From: Wyeomyia smithii
Taxonomy: Eukaryota; Arthropoda; Insecta; Diptera; Culicidae
Length of the DNA: 64,000 bases
Direction: 5' to 3'
Assembly: GCF_029784165.1 (NCBI RefSeq)
Contig: NC_073695.1
Span: 248,681,589-248,745,588, forward strand
Shown: piece by piece, positions 1-12,345 of the stretch
Position numbering within the stretch: position 1 is the stretch's first letter
Layout: each line of letters begins with the position of its first letter
Translations under genes and position numbers: made by a program
Notes under the pieces: model-generated
The model's database searches: none
Told to the model about the DNA's origin: nothing
What the model saw: the letters and a program-made list of their open reading frames with translations, nothing else

Positions 1-1822
1 AAAATTGGAAAAATTAAAAATTACTTTCAGTATGCTAAGGCAATCGGTACCGTTTTTTTTTTATTGGCAATAAAGCAAAACGTATTTTTTTATCAAGGGG
101 AAAGTGAATTTGTTCCTTGAAATCTTTATAACTACCAATTGACCATCAGTCATTTTTGTATGCGAATGTTTAACTATTGCTTGAAATTGAGAATTGATAC
201 AGCATATTTTGAAATTACCGCGTTTTTTTTACTCGAGTTGCCCAGAAAGCCGTTTGCTTGCACGATATGGTTTTTATAGTTTATGTAATTTTTGTTTTTG
301 ATTTTTATGGTATTTTGCAGATGGAAATAACACCGCTTTTTAATCTCTTTCGAAAAGTATTTGGCAGACAAGATTAAAGATTTTAATAAATTTTAATAAA
401 ATAAAAATAAAATTTCCCACGCGGAGTTCAGAATTTACCCGGTATTTTCACGAGGATTTTTTTTGATTTTTTTTTTGAAGCTACGTTTCTCTCGCATGAA
501 AAGCGAGTTTGGAATAGTAAACTTTTTAAATGCGGTCTTCTTGAAACAACATTTTTGCTATCGACTGGAGTCAATTTTATTTTTTATGGCTATTACATAC
601 CAAAAACGTATGTAGGACTATTTAAATAATTTTATTTCAGTCGATTTTGCCAAATTTTCCAAAAAAAAACAAATGTTCCTTGTTTTCTGCAAAAAAAAAC
701 CGGAAGTGTTCAGAAAACTCTCACGTGCAAGCGTCGAACACTTTCTTAGAAAAATAAATGTTGTTCTAGGACAAGGTGAGCTCAGGTTATGTATTCGGTC
801 GTTCGGCTCGTCATTTCAAAGACATAAACTTCGACACAATCTGAAGAAACTTCCACAACAAATGTCTCAGTTTTAAACTTTCCATAGACGTTTCTATGGG
901 CAAAAGACGCACTTTTGTGCTACACTGAAACACGACTCATTTTCGAGAAGCCATAAATAATGCTATATTGGAAAGGTATTATAAATTATAAATATTTTAG
1001 AGCCAAAACCGTTTGTTTAATCGGTGTGACGTCTTCGGAAGAGTTGTAGATAATAATTTTATCTTTACTCTGGAATTTTTTTTTATTTTTTTTTTAATTT
1101 ACTTAAATTTATTTAATTTTTAAATATTAACAGAACAATTGAAATCATATTTTTTATGAAAACTACAAAAAATTACCTAATTGAGGACTGTCCGCTCATG
1201 GAGAAATTATGAAAAAAAAAGTTATATTCTTTTGAAAAAAAAAACAATATTTTGAAAAAAATTTTCGCAGCTAATATGTCGAAATAATTATCTACAACTT
1301 TTCCAAAGACACTATGCTAATCAAATTAGTTTCTGATTCGTCTTTTAACTTTTCTTTAAATGGTAACAGAAATGGAAAAGAAAAAAAATTAAAACCTGAG
1401 TTCTAGTGTTTGTTGTTTATCGATGAGTTAATACTGTAATGACCATTCAATGATAGTTTTTGAAGAAACAATTGTATTCCAATTATGTGAAATCCGAGAG
1501 TCAATTCGACGTATTGTTACTCTTTTACACATTTCAAAATATGATTTTCTTTCCAGGGTTAACAAAATACAGTAAAAATGACGAACACAAAATAGAAAAA
1601 TAACTAGAGTATCGGTGTTGCATCACATCGACAGAGGTCGCTTTTCGGAAGGTTTCGCATTAGTATGCTGTAGAAAACCAGACTTTCTTCGTCTGCTGCT
1701 GAAATAGTCCCATGGCCTTCACATTTTCACTAATGCTAATGCTAATTTTTAAAATGCTTAAACTAACAGAGTTGTGAAGCAAACTGAATTCCATCATTAT
1801 TAATTGTAAAATAGTATGTAAT
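1..1822. other. AT-rich intergenic region
   Basis: No coding region could be supported. The stretch is AT-rich with many A and T runs. The only structure I see is the inverted repeat at 1010-1327, listed separately, and a short segment near 1400-1570 that resembles the segment near 41450-41600 (both end in a similar 'tctccagggcta/tttccagggtta' stretch), suggesting a dispersed repeat. Confidence 0.5.
1010..1327. repeat. Imperfect inverted repeat (fold-back remnant)
   Basis: The left arm around 1010-1060 carries GTTGTAGATAATAAT and the right arm around 1275-1327 carries its imperfect complement ATTATCTACAAC. The same motif recurs at about 56840, 57125 and 57265, so this is a dispersed MITE-like family. 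No clear target-site duplication was seen. Confidence 0.5.
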
Positions 1823-1823
1823 A

Positions 1824-2211
1824 CAGTCAGGTTTTTTTACGTGTTTTTTTACGAGGTTTTATTTACGCGGATTTTTCAACTAACGCGTTTTTTTACGCGA
1901 TACCGCGCTAATTCAAAAAAATTTTCACGAATTTCCGAATCAACGTGGGTTTGGAACCAGAAACGTTTAAGTGTTATCTAGTAAAAGACTTAGTCCAAAA
2001 AATACTCTCCGCCCACCGAAAGATCCGGAATGACCTACAAAGAGGACAATTTTAAATACTGGTTCTAGAGCGTCTCGGGTTTTTTCTTAAGCCCTTCTTG
2101 CTGGACTACTTTACGCGGATTTAAAATAAACGTGGTTTTTTTACGCGGATTTCTGAATTACCGCGGTTTTCTACGAGGTACGTATCCCCCGCGTAAAAAA
2201 AAACCTGACTG
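1824..2211. mobile_element. MITE-like element, CAGTCAGG termini
   Basis: The element begins CAGTCAGGTTTTTTTACG and ends with the complement (GCGTAAA...CCTGACTG), giving a roughly 18 bp terminal inverted repeat. Inside are repeated 'acgcgg' and 'ccgcg' motifs and a central 190 bp core. A second copy lies in opposite orientation at 8047-8475 and shares that core, and fragments occur near 7719 and 47503. There is no coding capacity. A TA precedes the left end but not the right, so the TSD is degraded or uncertain. Confidence 0.7.
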
Positions 2212-3639
2212 TTCTTCAATAATCAGGGTAGCCACTCAATCGGAATAACCGAATATCGGTTACAACCATGGAAAGCGAACGAATTCTCGTGGAAATCAGG
2301 AATTCGCCATGAACAATTTTAAATTGTTCGCAAATAACAATTTTCAAACTTTAAAAAAATCGTAATCAATATTGTTTTCGACACATTTTGCATGTCCGAA
2401 TTCTGTTCGAGACCATTTTCAGGCTCTTGGTACAGCAGTACCAATTCGTTGATTTGACCCCAATGGCAAGCTCGTTTTACATCGTTTTGAAATTCATTTT
2501 TAAATCTTTCAAAGGACCGAGTGTCCGAAAACACTGCTTCAAAAATTTTTGCTTTTTGTACTTTTTGTTGTTGGTAAATCGGTGTTACACCAATGTTACA
2601 TAATACCTATTCGAAATTGCTCAATGTTGGAGTACATCGCAGTAACGTCCTGAACATGAAAAAAATATTTGAATTATAGCTTTTTGCATTTTCAAAATAG
2701 ATATAGTCACGTATAAGTGAAAGTACTAATATACTAAATTAATCTGTATTTACTATCAGGGGTTATACACTAGTGTTAGGTAAACAAATTGAAATATTCT
2801 TTATTGCATTTTCTAAAAGGATATGTACTTTCAGATAAAGCATTAAAAACATTTAGATTTTTTCGACTAGAGCATATTTAAAAAGAAAATCATAAACGTC
2901 TGAGCAGTAGAACCGATTTGCCAGCTATTGCAAGCGCGTAATCTGCTGCTGCGCGCCACATACCACGATTATCTCGAAACTATTTTTTCCAAGAAAATGT
3001 GGCTGTGGTAAGCACTGGTTTTGAAAAACCATCAACCGGATTGAATTTTAGACAGGCTCGTTTATAACAATAATAGCATGCTTGGAATCGACGGATTTTC
3101 TTTGAAGCAATATTTTTTTCCTACTACAAAAACCGAAATATTTTACGCGAATAACGAAACTTTTTAGAAAAACTATCATTATTTTTGTAAAAAAAAGTAA
3201 ATTATGCAAAATCCTCCGTTCGCGAGAGCCGTTGGAAAATTTATGTTTTGGTAAAATGACTGCGCTGCCGCTATTCGCATAACAGACCTATTTTAAAGTC
3301 CTATGCTTTCCTGTTTTTTTTTTTGCGGAAATGGGTCCATTTTGGCGTGGTGCTTAAAAATAGCCTTTTAAATCGAGGTTGTGAGAATCAAACCTTACTT
3401 TTTAATGGCTATTCTTGAAAATGGACCCATTATCGCAAACAAAAGAACACTCAAATTTTACATAGGACTATTATGCGAATAGAAGCAGTCAGTGACTGTA
3501 GTTATTAATAATTTTAGCCCCCCCTAGAATTTCCCAGAGAATGATTGTATTCAATATAATTACATTCCATATTACTTATCAGAGCATCAAAATCAACACA
3601 AATCTCATGTCGTCATTCATTGGCTAAGAACTAGTCATG
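2212..3639. other. Intergenic region without recognised features
   Basis: No supported gene. Short overlapping ORFs on both strands near 2319-2603 have no recognisable domain. Between about 3300 and 3470 there is a weak inverted similarity (atgggtccattttggcg / cttgaaaatggacccat), probably a decayed fold-back repeat. Confidence 0.4.
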
Positions 3640-4823
3640 CACGCTGCGCCCCTCACTTTCTGGTACCGGTAGGGTTTGCTGAAGAGAAGTGATTTCACAG
3701 GGTTGTCGTCCGGCATCCTTACGACGTAACCGGTCCACCGCAACCTATTTTCTTTCGCCAGGTGCGCAATGGGGTTCTCTCCATTCCGTTCGAAAACACC
3801 AAGAGGACTTTCGTAGAGGACTACCGGTTATATCAGGGTTTTGTAGTTTTTTGTATCGAAGTGGTCATGTCCGATCAGCACTGTGATTGGTGCGTACGTA
3901 TGTGATGTCTGAGAAGAACGGGCCGTCGATGAGAACGTGGTCAATTGTTTTGCTGTACGTTGGTCGAGGAAGGAAGGGACTTTGGACTTTGGAAGCTGCG
4001 AAGTTGGTGCATAGCTGGCCGTTGTCGTTCGTCACGGTGTGCAGACTGTGCGGGCCGATCACCGGCTTATATAAGTCTTTTCTTGCGTTCATGTCCCCAA
4101 TGACAATCTTGATGTCTCTACGCGAGCAGCTATCGTAAATTTTCTCCAGCTGTGCGTAGAACGTTTCTTTCTCTGCATCAGGTCTTCCTTCGTGAGGACA
4201 GAGAACCAGCCTTTTATTCTCAATAAACACAACCTGTCGCTGATTGCCTGCCACTTCATCACACGACTCTGCATCCCGCATAAAACCGCTACCAAGCTCA
4301 TTGGTTGTGCCACCGCTTTGGTGGTACTGTGCCTTGCGGTCACAAATCCACCGTACCTTCTCTCCTTTCAGGCAAAGCCCTTGGAGCGCAACGATGTCGA
4401 AGTGGCGGGATTCTAGCTGATCCAGACATCCGGGGCGTTGAGCGATCTACTGTTACATGTACCGAGCTTCTAATCGTCGTCCTAATTTCGTCGGCTGGGT
4501 CATTGCCTATTGTTCCAATTCGTTTTGAATTTTTGATTCTTCGTAGTATGTTTATTTTAGTATGCTGCCTTACTAGGGCTGCGATGCCTAGTCTCGCGAC
4601 GGGGCTGCCGCCATGGATGTAGCTGGCGAGACAGCGCAAGTCATAGCTGCAAGTCATAAGCTGCTCTCTAAGGAGAACAACTACGCCTTTCCTGTCAGCA
4701 TACGACCAAGTTCCCACCGGTTCACCGGTTTTCCTTTGGTTGCTCGTAAACTAGTCGGTAACACGTGGAGGTAGGAATAGGGCATTATGCCTTGAACCAC
4801 ACTTGGGTCTATTTTTTTCCAGC
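3640..4823 (-). mobile_element. RTE-type LINE remnant with internal deletion
   Basis: Reading the minus strand, 4823 to about 3870 encodes 5' leader and an apurinic endonuclease-like domain: IVIGDMNA (catalytic Asp/Asn motif) and IDHVLIDGPFFSDI are visible. Next to it, 3850-3680 encodes RLRWTGYVVRMPDDNPVK, which resembles the extreme C-terminus of RTE polyproteins. The reverse transcriptase that should lie between them is absent, so the copy appears internally deleted. Frames shift repeatedly and no ORF is functional. The 5' portion continues beyond the Juan-like insertion at 5459-5594. Family placement in the RTE clade is from remembered motif patterns and is an inference. Confidence 0.7.
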
Positions 4824-4838
4824 TAGTACGGGTGTGCT
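4824..4838. repeat. Target-site duplication, 3' side of Jockey/Juan insertion
   Basis: The 15 bp TAGTACGGGTGTGCT is repeated exactly at 5459-5473. Together they bracket the LINE insertion 4839-5458. Confidence 0.9.
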
Positions 4839-5458
4839 TTTTTTTTTCAAGGGGGGATTTGTTAGTAGCTTAAGTATTTATGATAAATATTAGTAAATAA
4901 TGAGTATGTGTGTCCAATCACAAATGATGACTTCTCAACACTGTTAGAAATTTGTAATTCTAATTGTTAGGATTTGTTTGCTTTCGCAATTAGGACTTAT
5001 CATTCGTAGGGATTTAAACCTACTTGTCAGAAAAGGGGAAGTAAACTTACAACTAACTTAATTGCTAACTTATTGGCTATAAAGAGAGCTTATAGTAGCC
5101 ATTGAGGATTGCAACGATTTTCGTCGAAAATTGTTAATAATTTTATTTGACATAGCTTCTAATGGTTCAACACCAGTAAGTCTATGTAATTCAAGTGTAC
5201 CAAACCAAGGAGGACGCTTCAAAATCATTTTCAGAATTTTATTCTGAATCCTTTGGAGCGTTTTCTTCCTTGTTGAACAGCAACTTGACCAGATCGGTAC
5301 AGCATAAAGCATTGCTGGTCTAAACATTTGTTTGTAAATCAAAAGTTTGTTCTTTAAACAAAGTTTAGAATTCCTGTTAATGAGAGGATATAAACATCTC
5401 GTATATTTGATGCACTTGGCTTGTATACTCTCAATGTGCTCTTTGAAAATAAGTTTTT
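4839..5458 (-). mobile_element. 5'-truncated Jockey/Juan-like LINE
   Basis: Only the 3' end of a non-LTR retrotransposon is present. The minus-strand reading frame 5342-5070 gives the C-terminal part of the reverse transcriptase ORF, including LQRIQNKILKMILKRPPWF and a terminal hydrophobic/basic segment, typical of Jockey-clade (Juan-like) ORF2 ends. After the stop there is about 220 bp of 3' UTR and then an A-tail (T-run 4839-4847 on the plus strand). The exact 15 bp direct repeats flanking it show a target-primed insertion into the 5' leader of an RTE copy. Because the duplication is still perfect, the insertion is probably not ancient. Confidence 0.85.
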
Positions 5459-5473
5459 TAGTACGGGTGTGCT
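5459..5473. repeat. Target-site duplication, 5' side of Jockey/Juan insertion
   Basis: Exact 15 bp match to 4824-4838. Confidence 0.9.
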
Positions 5474-5594
5474 GTTAGAACGCACTGCCCAGCCATTTAC
5501 CAAACCTGGCTCTCCGCAATATCAAATCAGTGTTGCTGAAGGAGGTTGGCGTTCAAGATATTCGGTACATCTTCGGAGATTCTATCCCGAAGTG
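5474..5594 (-). mobile_element. RTE-type LINE, displaced 5' leader
   Basis: This segment continues the minus-strand leader of the RTE remnant interrupted at 4823. Contiguity is supported by the target-site duplication. It is non-coding. Confidence 0.55.
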
Positions 5595-6499
5595 ATTTTT
5601 TCTGCTGTTACGACACTATTTTAAGCGTTATTAAATAAGCATATTGAAACTCCTTTTTCTGTTTTTTAAAATTACATATTCTGTTTCGGAACAGAGTGGT
5701 CTATGTACATAAATCGAGGTAATACCATCATGTAACATCTGATATGTAACATATTACAAAAGGAAAACTACACACATTGTATATTTTTAGACTCCTTGAA
5801 AAAGGTGAAATAAAGTCACCGAAACTGTCGGAATAAGAAGAAACAAATCGTTTTTGCTTGTATACACGCACTGATTAAGCCGATAAATCCGTTAAACTAA
5901 CCGTTCCAGTCGTTTTTTAAACAAACATATTACATGTGAAGTTTCCAAAGAATCCTATAGTAACTAAGCTACGTATGGACTTTTGCTGTCTTTCAGCAGA
6001 TTATTTTACTACCGAAAACACCTGACTTTGCAGTGTAAGTAAGCTAGAAAATAATTGCAAGTGATGAATAAAATGTTTTTTCTCATTTTGAATAGGTTCA
6101 TGTTCTGTACGTGGCCGCAGCCAACAGGAAGCTGAGACCTATACCTGGTGTGTTTCAATATTTCCGATGCCAAACTCAAGTGAAAGAAACCAGTACGAGA
6201 GCACCCGAAAACAGTAACATCAAAAAACCTTAGCGGTTGCTGTAATTGTACATTGCTTTATCATAATTTGACTATGTTTTTTATTGTAAATACATCATTT
6301 CTACATTAAATATTATTGTTCAGAACAATAAAAACACTGTGTTTGTCATTTTTACGAGGAAAAGAGGGGTTTTTATGTATCTTCACAGCCATATTTGAGG
6401 CATTTTTATATACATTTAGAGGTCACTTGCAATGTTTTTCATGGTAAAATTATTGCGGGTGGTAGATTCAACAACAAAACAACAAAAGACGTTAAAACT
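5595..6499. other. Intergenic region without recognised features
   Basis: No supported gene or repeat. Several AATAAA motifs occur near 6300-6330 but no upstream coding exon could be tied to them. Confidence 0.4.
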
Positions 6500-6602
6500 G
6501 CTACTGCTGCTGAACTGCTGCTGCTGCTAGGACTACTGCTGCTGCTGGGACTACTGTTGCAGCTGGGACTATTGCTACTGCTGCTGGGACTGCTGCCGAT
6601 GA
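6500..6602. repeat. Interrupted CTG/CTA trinucleotide minisatellite
   Basis: The plus strand has imperfect repeats of ctgctgctg separated by 'ggacta', giving roughly 18-24 bp units. It reads as a Leu-rich ORF on plus and a Ser-rich ORF on minus; neither has a recognisable domain or start context, so I treat it as a repeat and not as a gene. Confidence 0.65.
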
Positions 6603-7860
6603 TGAATTGTTGCCTCCAAGCTGTTCCGTGGAAACTCTTAACAGCATTACAGTATGGTCCAACGATCAACTGAAAGGTTCAGAACGGTTCAACGGGATCG
6701 GTAGACTTGCTTCAGCGGGAAAGCTTAGGTAAAATCTCAATGTTTCCGTTATGAGAACAGTTGCTTACGTTTTCACTTTATTTTACTTTTTGGACTGACA
6801 AGAACGATTCCGCGATTGCGACATCGATCGAGCAAGCAAGCCTACACAATTGAAATGCTGTGTACATATACATAAACAAAAAAAATAAATTCAATTCAAT
6901 ATATTGTACGCTTTTTTAAATGTTAAAATGTTAAAAATAAACAAGAATAAAAAACTCAATTTATTGTAAACTTTTTTTTAATGATCATAATACCCCTTCC
7001 GACAAGTCTAGCGTAGTAGTAAAGTTTGTTTACTTTGGTCGTTTGGTTCGTTTGGTTTATTTTGCTTCAGACTCTGCGCCACTCTATCTATCCACTCTTG
7101 TCATACCTATTCACCTTCGGATTGCTTACAAAAAGTTATATGCGAATTAAGCGCTATTCCCACTACTTTCGGGCAGAGTCCAAGCCGTGGCGCGAATGCA
7201 AAAAAAAAAAAAAAAAAAAAAAACAAAATATTTCACTGCCACATAGTCACATCTTCGCAAGTTGCTGCCGTGAACTCTCCGGGAAGCACAAAATATCGCC
7301 GGCAACGATATTTTTCATTCGCACGACTGCAACACGGCACTGCCCCGGACATTGCACGGCTGGGTATCATTCTGTTTCTGAAAACACTAAGATTGGATTG
7401 AATTTGATCACCTTGGGCTTTTCGAAAGAAACCGGAAATTACCATCACAAAATAAAAATATGACAGCTGGAGTTGATGTGGGATGTGTTTTTTTATCATT
7501 CATAAGTTTAGGTCTAATAATCTTCAAGATTAATCAAGATTGCTACAATGTTTGTAGTTACGTATTTAATGGAAATATCTTCATGTGTCCGAGATGTGTC
7601 GCACACATTTATTTGTCATATATTACAGTTCCAGCTGAAAATCAAAAACAATGACTTGCGAAATTTGGTTTTTCTACCCTTATGCACATAATGTCGCATC
7701 TAGTGCGCTGTTAAGCATAAAAAATCGCGTGAAACACCGCATTAGTTCAAAAATCCGTGTTGAAAAAACTCGTAAAAAACCGCGGAATAAAAACTGACCG
7801 TACTAATATTTCCTGCGTCAAATATGGATACTCAAAAACATCACTTCGCGTGCATATTTG
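6603..7860. other. Intergenic region; poly-A run and MITE fragment
   Basis: Contains an A-run at 7201-7223 and a fragment near 7719-7803 with 'acaccgc', 'ccgcgg' and an end resembling CTGACCG, a decayed copy of the CAGTCAGG-type MITE. A 145-codon ORF at 7026-7463 spans the poly-A run (poly-Lys) and has no domain, so it is not called as a gene. Confidence 0.45.
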
Positions 7861-8960
7861 AAACAAACAATTTGATGTGATTAAAATTAATCAATTAAAG
7901 GCCTACTAACATTCAATATTTTGCATGTCTACGTAGTTTTATAATTATCTTTTTTTTCCTCAGATTCAATTATTTGCAATATATCTCCATATTTTCTTCA
8001 TTTGTCAGATATCCTCAAATTTCTTCCCTAAGATTTCAATGTAAAACACCGAAAATCCGCGTAGAAAAAAAAACACGGCGCTAATTCAAAAATCCGTGTA
8101 AAAAAATCGCGTTAATTCAAAAATCCGCGTAAAAAAACCGTTTTTTTTAAATCCGCGTAAAGGTGTCCAGCAAGAAGGGCTTTAGAAAAAACCCGAGACG
8201 CTCTAGAACCAGTATTTAAAATTGTCCTCTTTGTAGGTCATTCCGGATCTTTCGGTGGGCGGAGAGCATTTTTTGGACTAAGTCTTCCACTAGATTAACA
8301 CTTAAACGTTTCTGGTTCCAAACCCGCATTAATTCGGAAATTCGAGAAATTTTTTTTTTGAATAAGCGCGGTATCGCGTAAAAAAACCGCGTTATTCAAA
8401 AATCCGCGTAAAAAAACCGCGTTAATTAAAAAATCCGCGTATAAAAAAATTCCAACGTAGAAAAAAACCTGACTGGATATCATCGCTTTGAATTACGCAT
8501 TAAGTATCATCATTATGAATATTCTATGTAGTGAATATTATCTTAATTTTTCATAATCAGATACCTGTCGTTTTTCCTCAAATGTCTTTTTTAAACATCA
8601 ACGAACATTTTTTTGAAAGAAAAATCACATCATCGCCTTGAATTTCGATTTAGAGGTATGTTAAACATCAAAAGCCATGATTTTGCATGTTTTACGTAGT
8701 CCTGTAAATGATATCAAAGTTTTTAATAGTCAGATAATTATAATTTCTCCTCAAAATTTTTTTCCAAACATTTTAATGCAGAAAAAACACACATCATCTC
8801 CATGAACTTTGAATTGAAGAAAAACTGAGCATAGGAAAATTACGATTTTGTATGATTTACTCGTTTCAGATTTTGATTTAGAGGTAAATCAAGCATGAAA
8901 AGTCATGGCTTTGCATATTTTTCTTTATATATTAATCAGATACCTATTACAGACCCCGTT
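7861..8960. repeat. Diverged left part of the satellite array
   Basis: Degenerate units with the landmarks 'ttttgcatg..tacgtag', 'aatgatatc', 'cagat..ctcctcaa', 'acatcatc' and 'gatttagag' align in the same order with landmarks of the better conserved units at 9.04-12.24 kb ('gttttacgtta', 'aatgatatcac', 'gtacatgtcacc', 'gatttag'). I infer an older, eroded section of the same tandem array. It is interrupted by the MITE copy at 8047-8475. Confidence 0.5.
8047..8475. mobile_element. MITE-like element, second CAGTCAGG-family copy
   Basis: Reverse-complement copy of the 1824-2211 element: the core from about 8170 to 8330 (including 'cagcaagaagggctt' and 'ggtcattccggatctttcgg') matches the complement of the first copy, and the right end is CCTGACTG at 8475. 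The left terminus lacks the full TIR and seems eroded. It lies within the satellite-like region. Confidence 0.65.
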
Positions 8961-9821
8961 CGATTTCGGCACGTTTCGTTTTTAGTACGGTTCATTTTTG
9001 GCACTGTTTGATTTTGACACACTTAAAGTTGAACGAAAAAAAGCCAGGTTTTATCAATGTTTTTCGTCATGTGAATGATATCACAATTTTTATTATTAAA
9101 AAACCCTAACTGTTTCACAAATATATTGCTTCGACCTCTATGAATATTTTCTTGCAATAAAACGTACATGTCACCGCTTACTTGTTTGATCTAGAGCGAC
9201 TAAATATGATGATGGTTATTGTGCACCTCAGATAAAAATTATAAATCATGATCCGTCCTATAAATGAAGCGCTCTAATCTAATACTGCGCTATCAAAATA
9301 ATCAAAATAAGAACCTGCACCCCGCCGTTGCTGGGTCGCACACAATGAGGTGTAAATCACACAGCTCCGCCGCCACGTTTTACGTTATTCGAATGATATC
9401 ATAATATAAAGTATTAAAACCCTAACTGTTTCACAAATATATTGCTTCGACCTCTACGAATATTTTCTTGGAATAAAACGTACATGTCGCTGCTTACTTT
9501 CTCGTTTTAGAACGATTTGAAATGATGGTGCTTATTGTGCACCTCAGAAACGGCGGCAATAATATCATTAAGATCTGTGTTACGTAATTTCCTTTTTAAT
9601 ATAGTAAATAAAAACAATTACTCATGAACCATCTTACACAAGAAGCGCTCTAATCTAATACTGCGCTATCAAAATAATCAAAACAAAGCAACCTGCACCC
9701 CGCCGTAGCTGGGTCACACATCACGAGGTATAAATCGCACAGCCCCGCTGCCACGTTTAACGTTATGTGAATGATTATTAAAATTTTTATTATTAAAAAA
9801 CCCTAACTGTTTCACGAATAT

Positions 9822-9987
<166 letters not shown>

Positions 9988-11091
9988 CTTTGACCTCTAT
10001 CAATATTAACTTGCAATAAAACGTACATGTCACCGCTTACTTTTTTGATTTAGAAAGTTTTAAAATTATGGTGATTATTGTGCACCTCAGTAACGGCGGG
10101 AATAATATCAATAAAATCTGCGTTACGTAAATCCATTTTTATATAGTGGATAAAAATTATTAATCATGCACCATCCTATAAATGAAGCGCTCTAATCTAA
10201 TACTGCGCTATCAAAATAAAGCAACCTGCACATCGCCGTTGTTGCATCGCACACAATGAGGTTTGAATCGCACAGCCCCGCCACAACGTTTTACGTTATG
10301 TGAATTATATCACAATTTTTATTATTAAGAAACCCTAAATGTTTCACAAATATATTGCTTCGAACTCTACAAATATTTTCTTGCAATATAACGTACATGG
10401 CACTGCTTACTTTCTCGATTTAGAACGATTTGAAATTATAGGGGTTATTGTGCACCTCAGTAACGGCGGCAATAATATTAATAAAATCTGCGTTACATAA
10501 ATCCATTTTTATATAGTGGATAAAAATAATTAATTATGCACCATCCTATAAATGAAGCGCTCTAAGCCAAAACTGCGCTATCAAAATAATCAAAACAAAG
10601 CAACCTGCACACCGCCGTTGCTACATCGCACACCACTAGGTATAAATTGCACAGCCCCGTCGCCACGTTTTACATTATGTGAATAATATCAATTCTGTAT
10701 TAAGAAACCCTAAATGTTTCACAAATATATTGCTTCGAACTCTACGAATATTTTCTTGCAATAAAATGTACATGTCACCGCTTACTTTCTTGATTTAAAA
10801 CGATTTGAAATGATGGTGCTTATTGTGCATCTCAGTAACGGCGGGAATAATATCAATGAAATCTGCGTTACGCAAATCCATTTTTATATAGTGGATAAAA
10901 ATAATACTGCGCTATCAAAATAATCAAAATAAAGCAACCTGCACATCGTCGTTGTTGCATCGCACAGCCCCGCCACCACGTTTTACGTGATGTGAATGAA
11001 ATCACAATTTTTATTATTAAGAAACCCTAAATGTTTCACCAATATACTGCTTCGAACTCTACGAATATTTTCTTGCAATATAACGTACATG

Positions 11092-11963
11092 CACAGAACA
11101 GATATGCAACTTCGAACAAAACTCTGCAGCAAATCAGTGCCCAAGCATTCGCATTCATTTTTTGCTGTTCCATCCTACATTGATTTTACAGTGCATCGTT
11201 CGAACAGTTCGCTCCAATAGTTTGAACATGCACCAAAAAACTATTTTTTTTTTGCTTTAATGACCAGGCAAAAAGGTGATCTTGAATAGTTGAATCTATT
11301 AAAATCAAGTTGAGACAGGATCGCATTCAAGAGATCTTCAATGTGGAAATTCAGTAACAATTCACAATCAACGTCAATAAAACAAATTAAACTAAAAATC
11401 TTTCAACCATTCAAATATTGTCTAACAAATTTTCTTGGATCATACACCTTACGACTGTCAAAACTATTTTAATCTGTTAGTTGATTTACTTGAATATTTT
11501 CGTTGGACTTGGAAACCGAATTTCTCGATCAACGACAATATTTTTTTCTCGTACCGTTTTTATACCTAACATTGCTAGAAATGCATATCAGACGCGCTGT
11601 AGCACTGCGTACGACATTAGGTACAATGTAAAAAAATGATTGTCGTTAGTCAAGATATTCAGTTTTCAACTTGGGCAACAATGAAATTTATTAAAAATAT
11701 ATCTACATAAAAACCGTTGCACGTATGCGGGTGGTACTGTACGTTTATCATGAAAAGGCACCCCTGCTATACCAGTACCGGGGAGAACAAAGGATTCTCT
11801 CGATGAAAAAGCGGCGAGAGCTCATACAGTCCTTTTGTTGAATGAATGGAATATAAACGTAATGAAATTTCGAGTGAGAAATGCATTCTCTCCACCGCTA
11901 GATGCCGATACTTAAAATAAAGAGATTTTGTCTCGTTTTTGGTTCTTCAGTTGAACAGATGTG
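11092..11963. mobile_element. Unclassified 0.87 kb insertion in a satellite unit
   Basis: The array unit is broken between 'aacgtacatg' (ending 11091) and 'gtacatgtcaccgctta' (from 11964), whereas intact units read straight through 'acgtacatgtcaccg'. The 7 bp GTACATG is therefore duplicated on both sides (11085-11091 and 11964-11970). The inserted DNA starts CACAGAACAGAT and ends GAACAGATGTG, giving only a 4 bp CACA/TGTG inverted terminus. It contains no long ORF. A non-autonomous DNA element with short ends is likely, but the superfamily is unknown. Confidence 0.6.
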
Positions 11964-12254
11964 GTACATGTCACCGCTTAATTTCTTGATTTAAAACGAT
12001 TTAAAATGATGGTGCTTATTGTGCACCTCAGTAACGGCGGGAATAATATCAATGAAATCTGCGTTACGTAAATCCATTTTTATATAGTGGATAAAAATAA
12101 TTAATCATGTACCATCCTAAAATAAATGAAGCGCTCTAATCCAAAACCGCGCTATCAAAATAATCAAAACAAAGCAACCTGCACACCGCCGTTGCTGCGT
12201 CGCATACAATGAAGATTGAATCGCACACCCCGCCATCGTGATCTCGTTGCGGCA

Positions 12255-12345
12255 GGAGAAGTTTGGTTGTGTTTGTTTTGACCAAGTCCGCATGCCAGCC
12301 GTACCGGACTTGCTTCAAAACAAACACAACTAAACTTCCCTCTCG
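12255..12345. repeat. Strong hairpin-forming inverted repeat
   Basis: The left arm at about 12257-12289 (agaagtttggttgtgttt..ccaagtccg) is complementary, with few mismatches, to the right arm at about 12304-12339 (cggacttg..aaacacaactaaacttc), leaving a loop of about 14 nt (catgccagccgtac). It begins where the satellite array stops. The following 12395-12510 has degenerate 'attggaccgat' or 'ggtccgacat' repeats. It may be one terminus of a DNA transposon relic. Confidence 0.7.

Noticed and set aside
6395..6673. Leu-rich ORF on plus and Ser-rich ORF on minus
   Set aside because: Both derive from the interrupted CTG repeat; there are no splice or start signals that make a convincing gene.
7026..7463. 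145-codon ORF with a poly-lysine run
   Set aside because: The run is a poly-A stretch, both halves lack domains and the composition is like the surrounding intergenic DNA.
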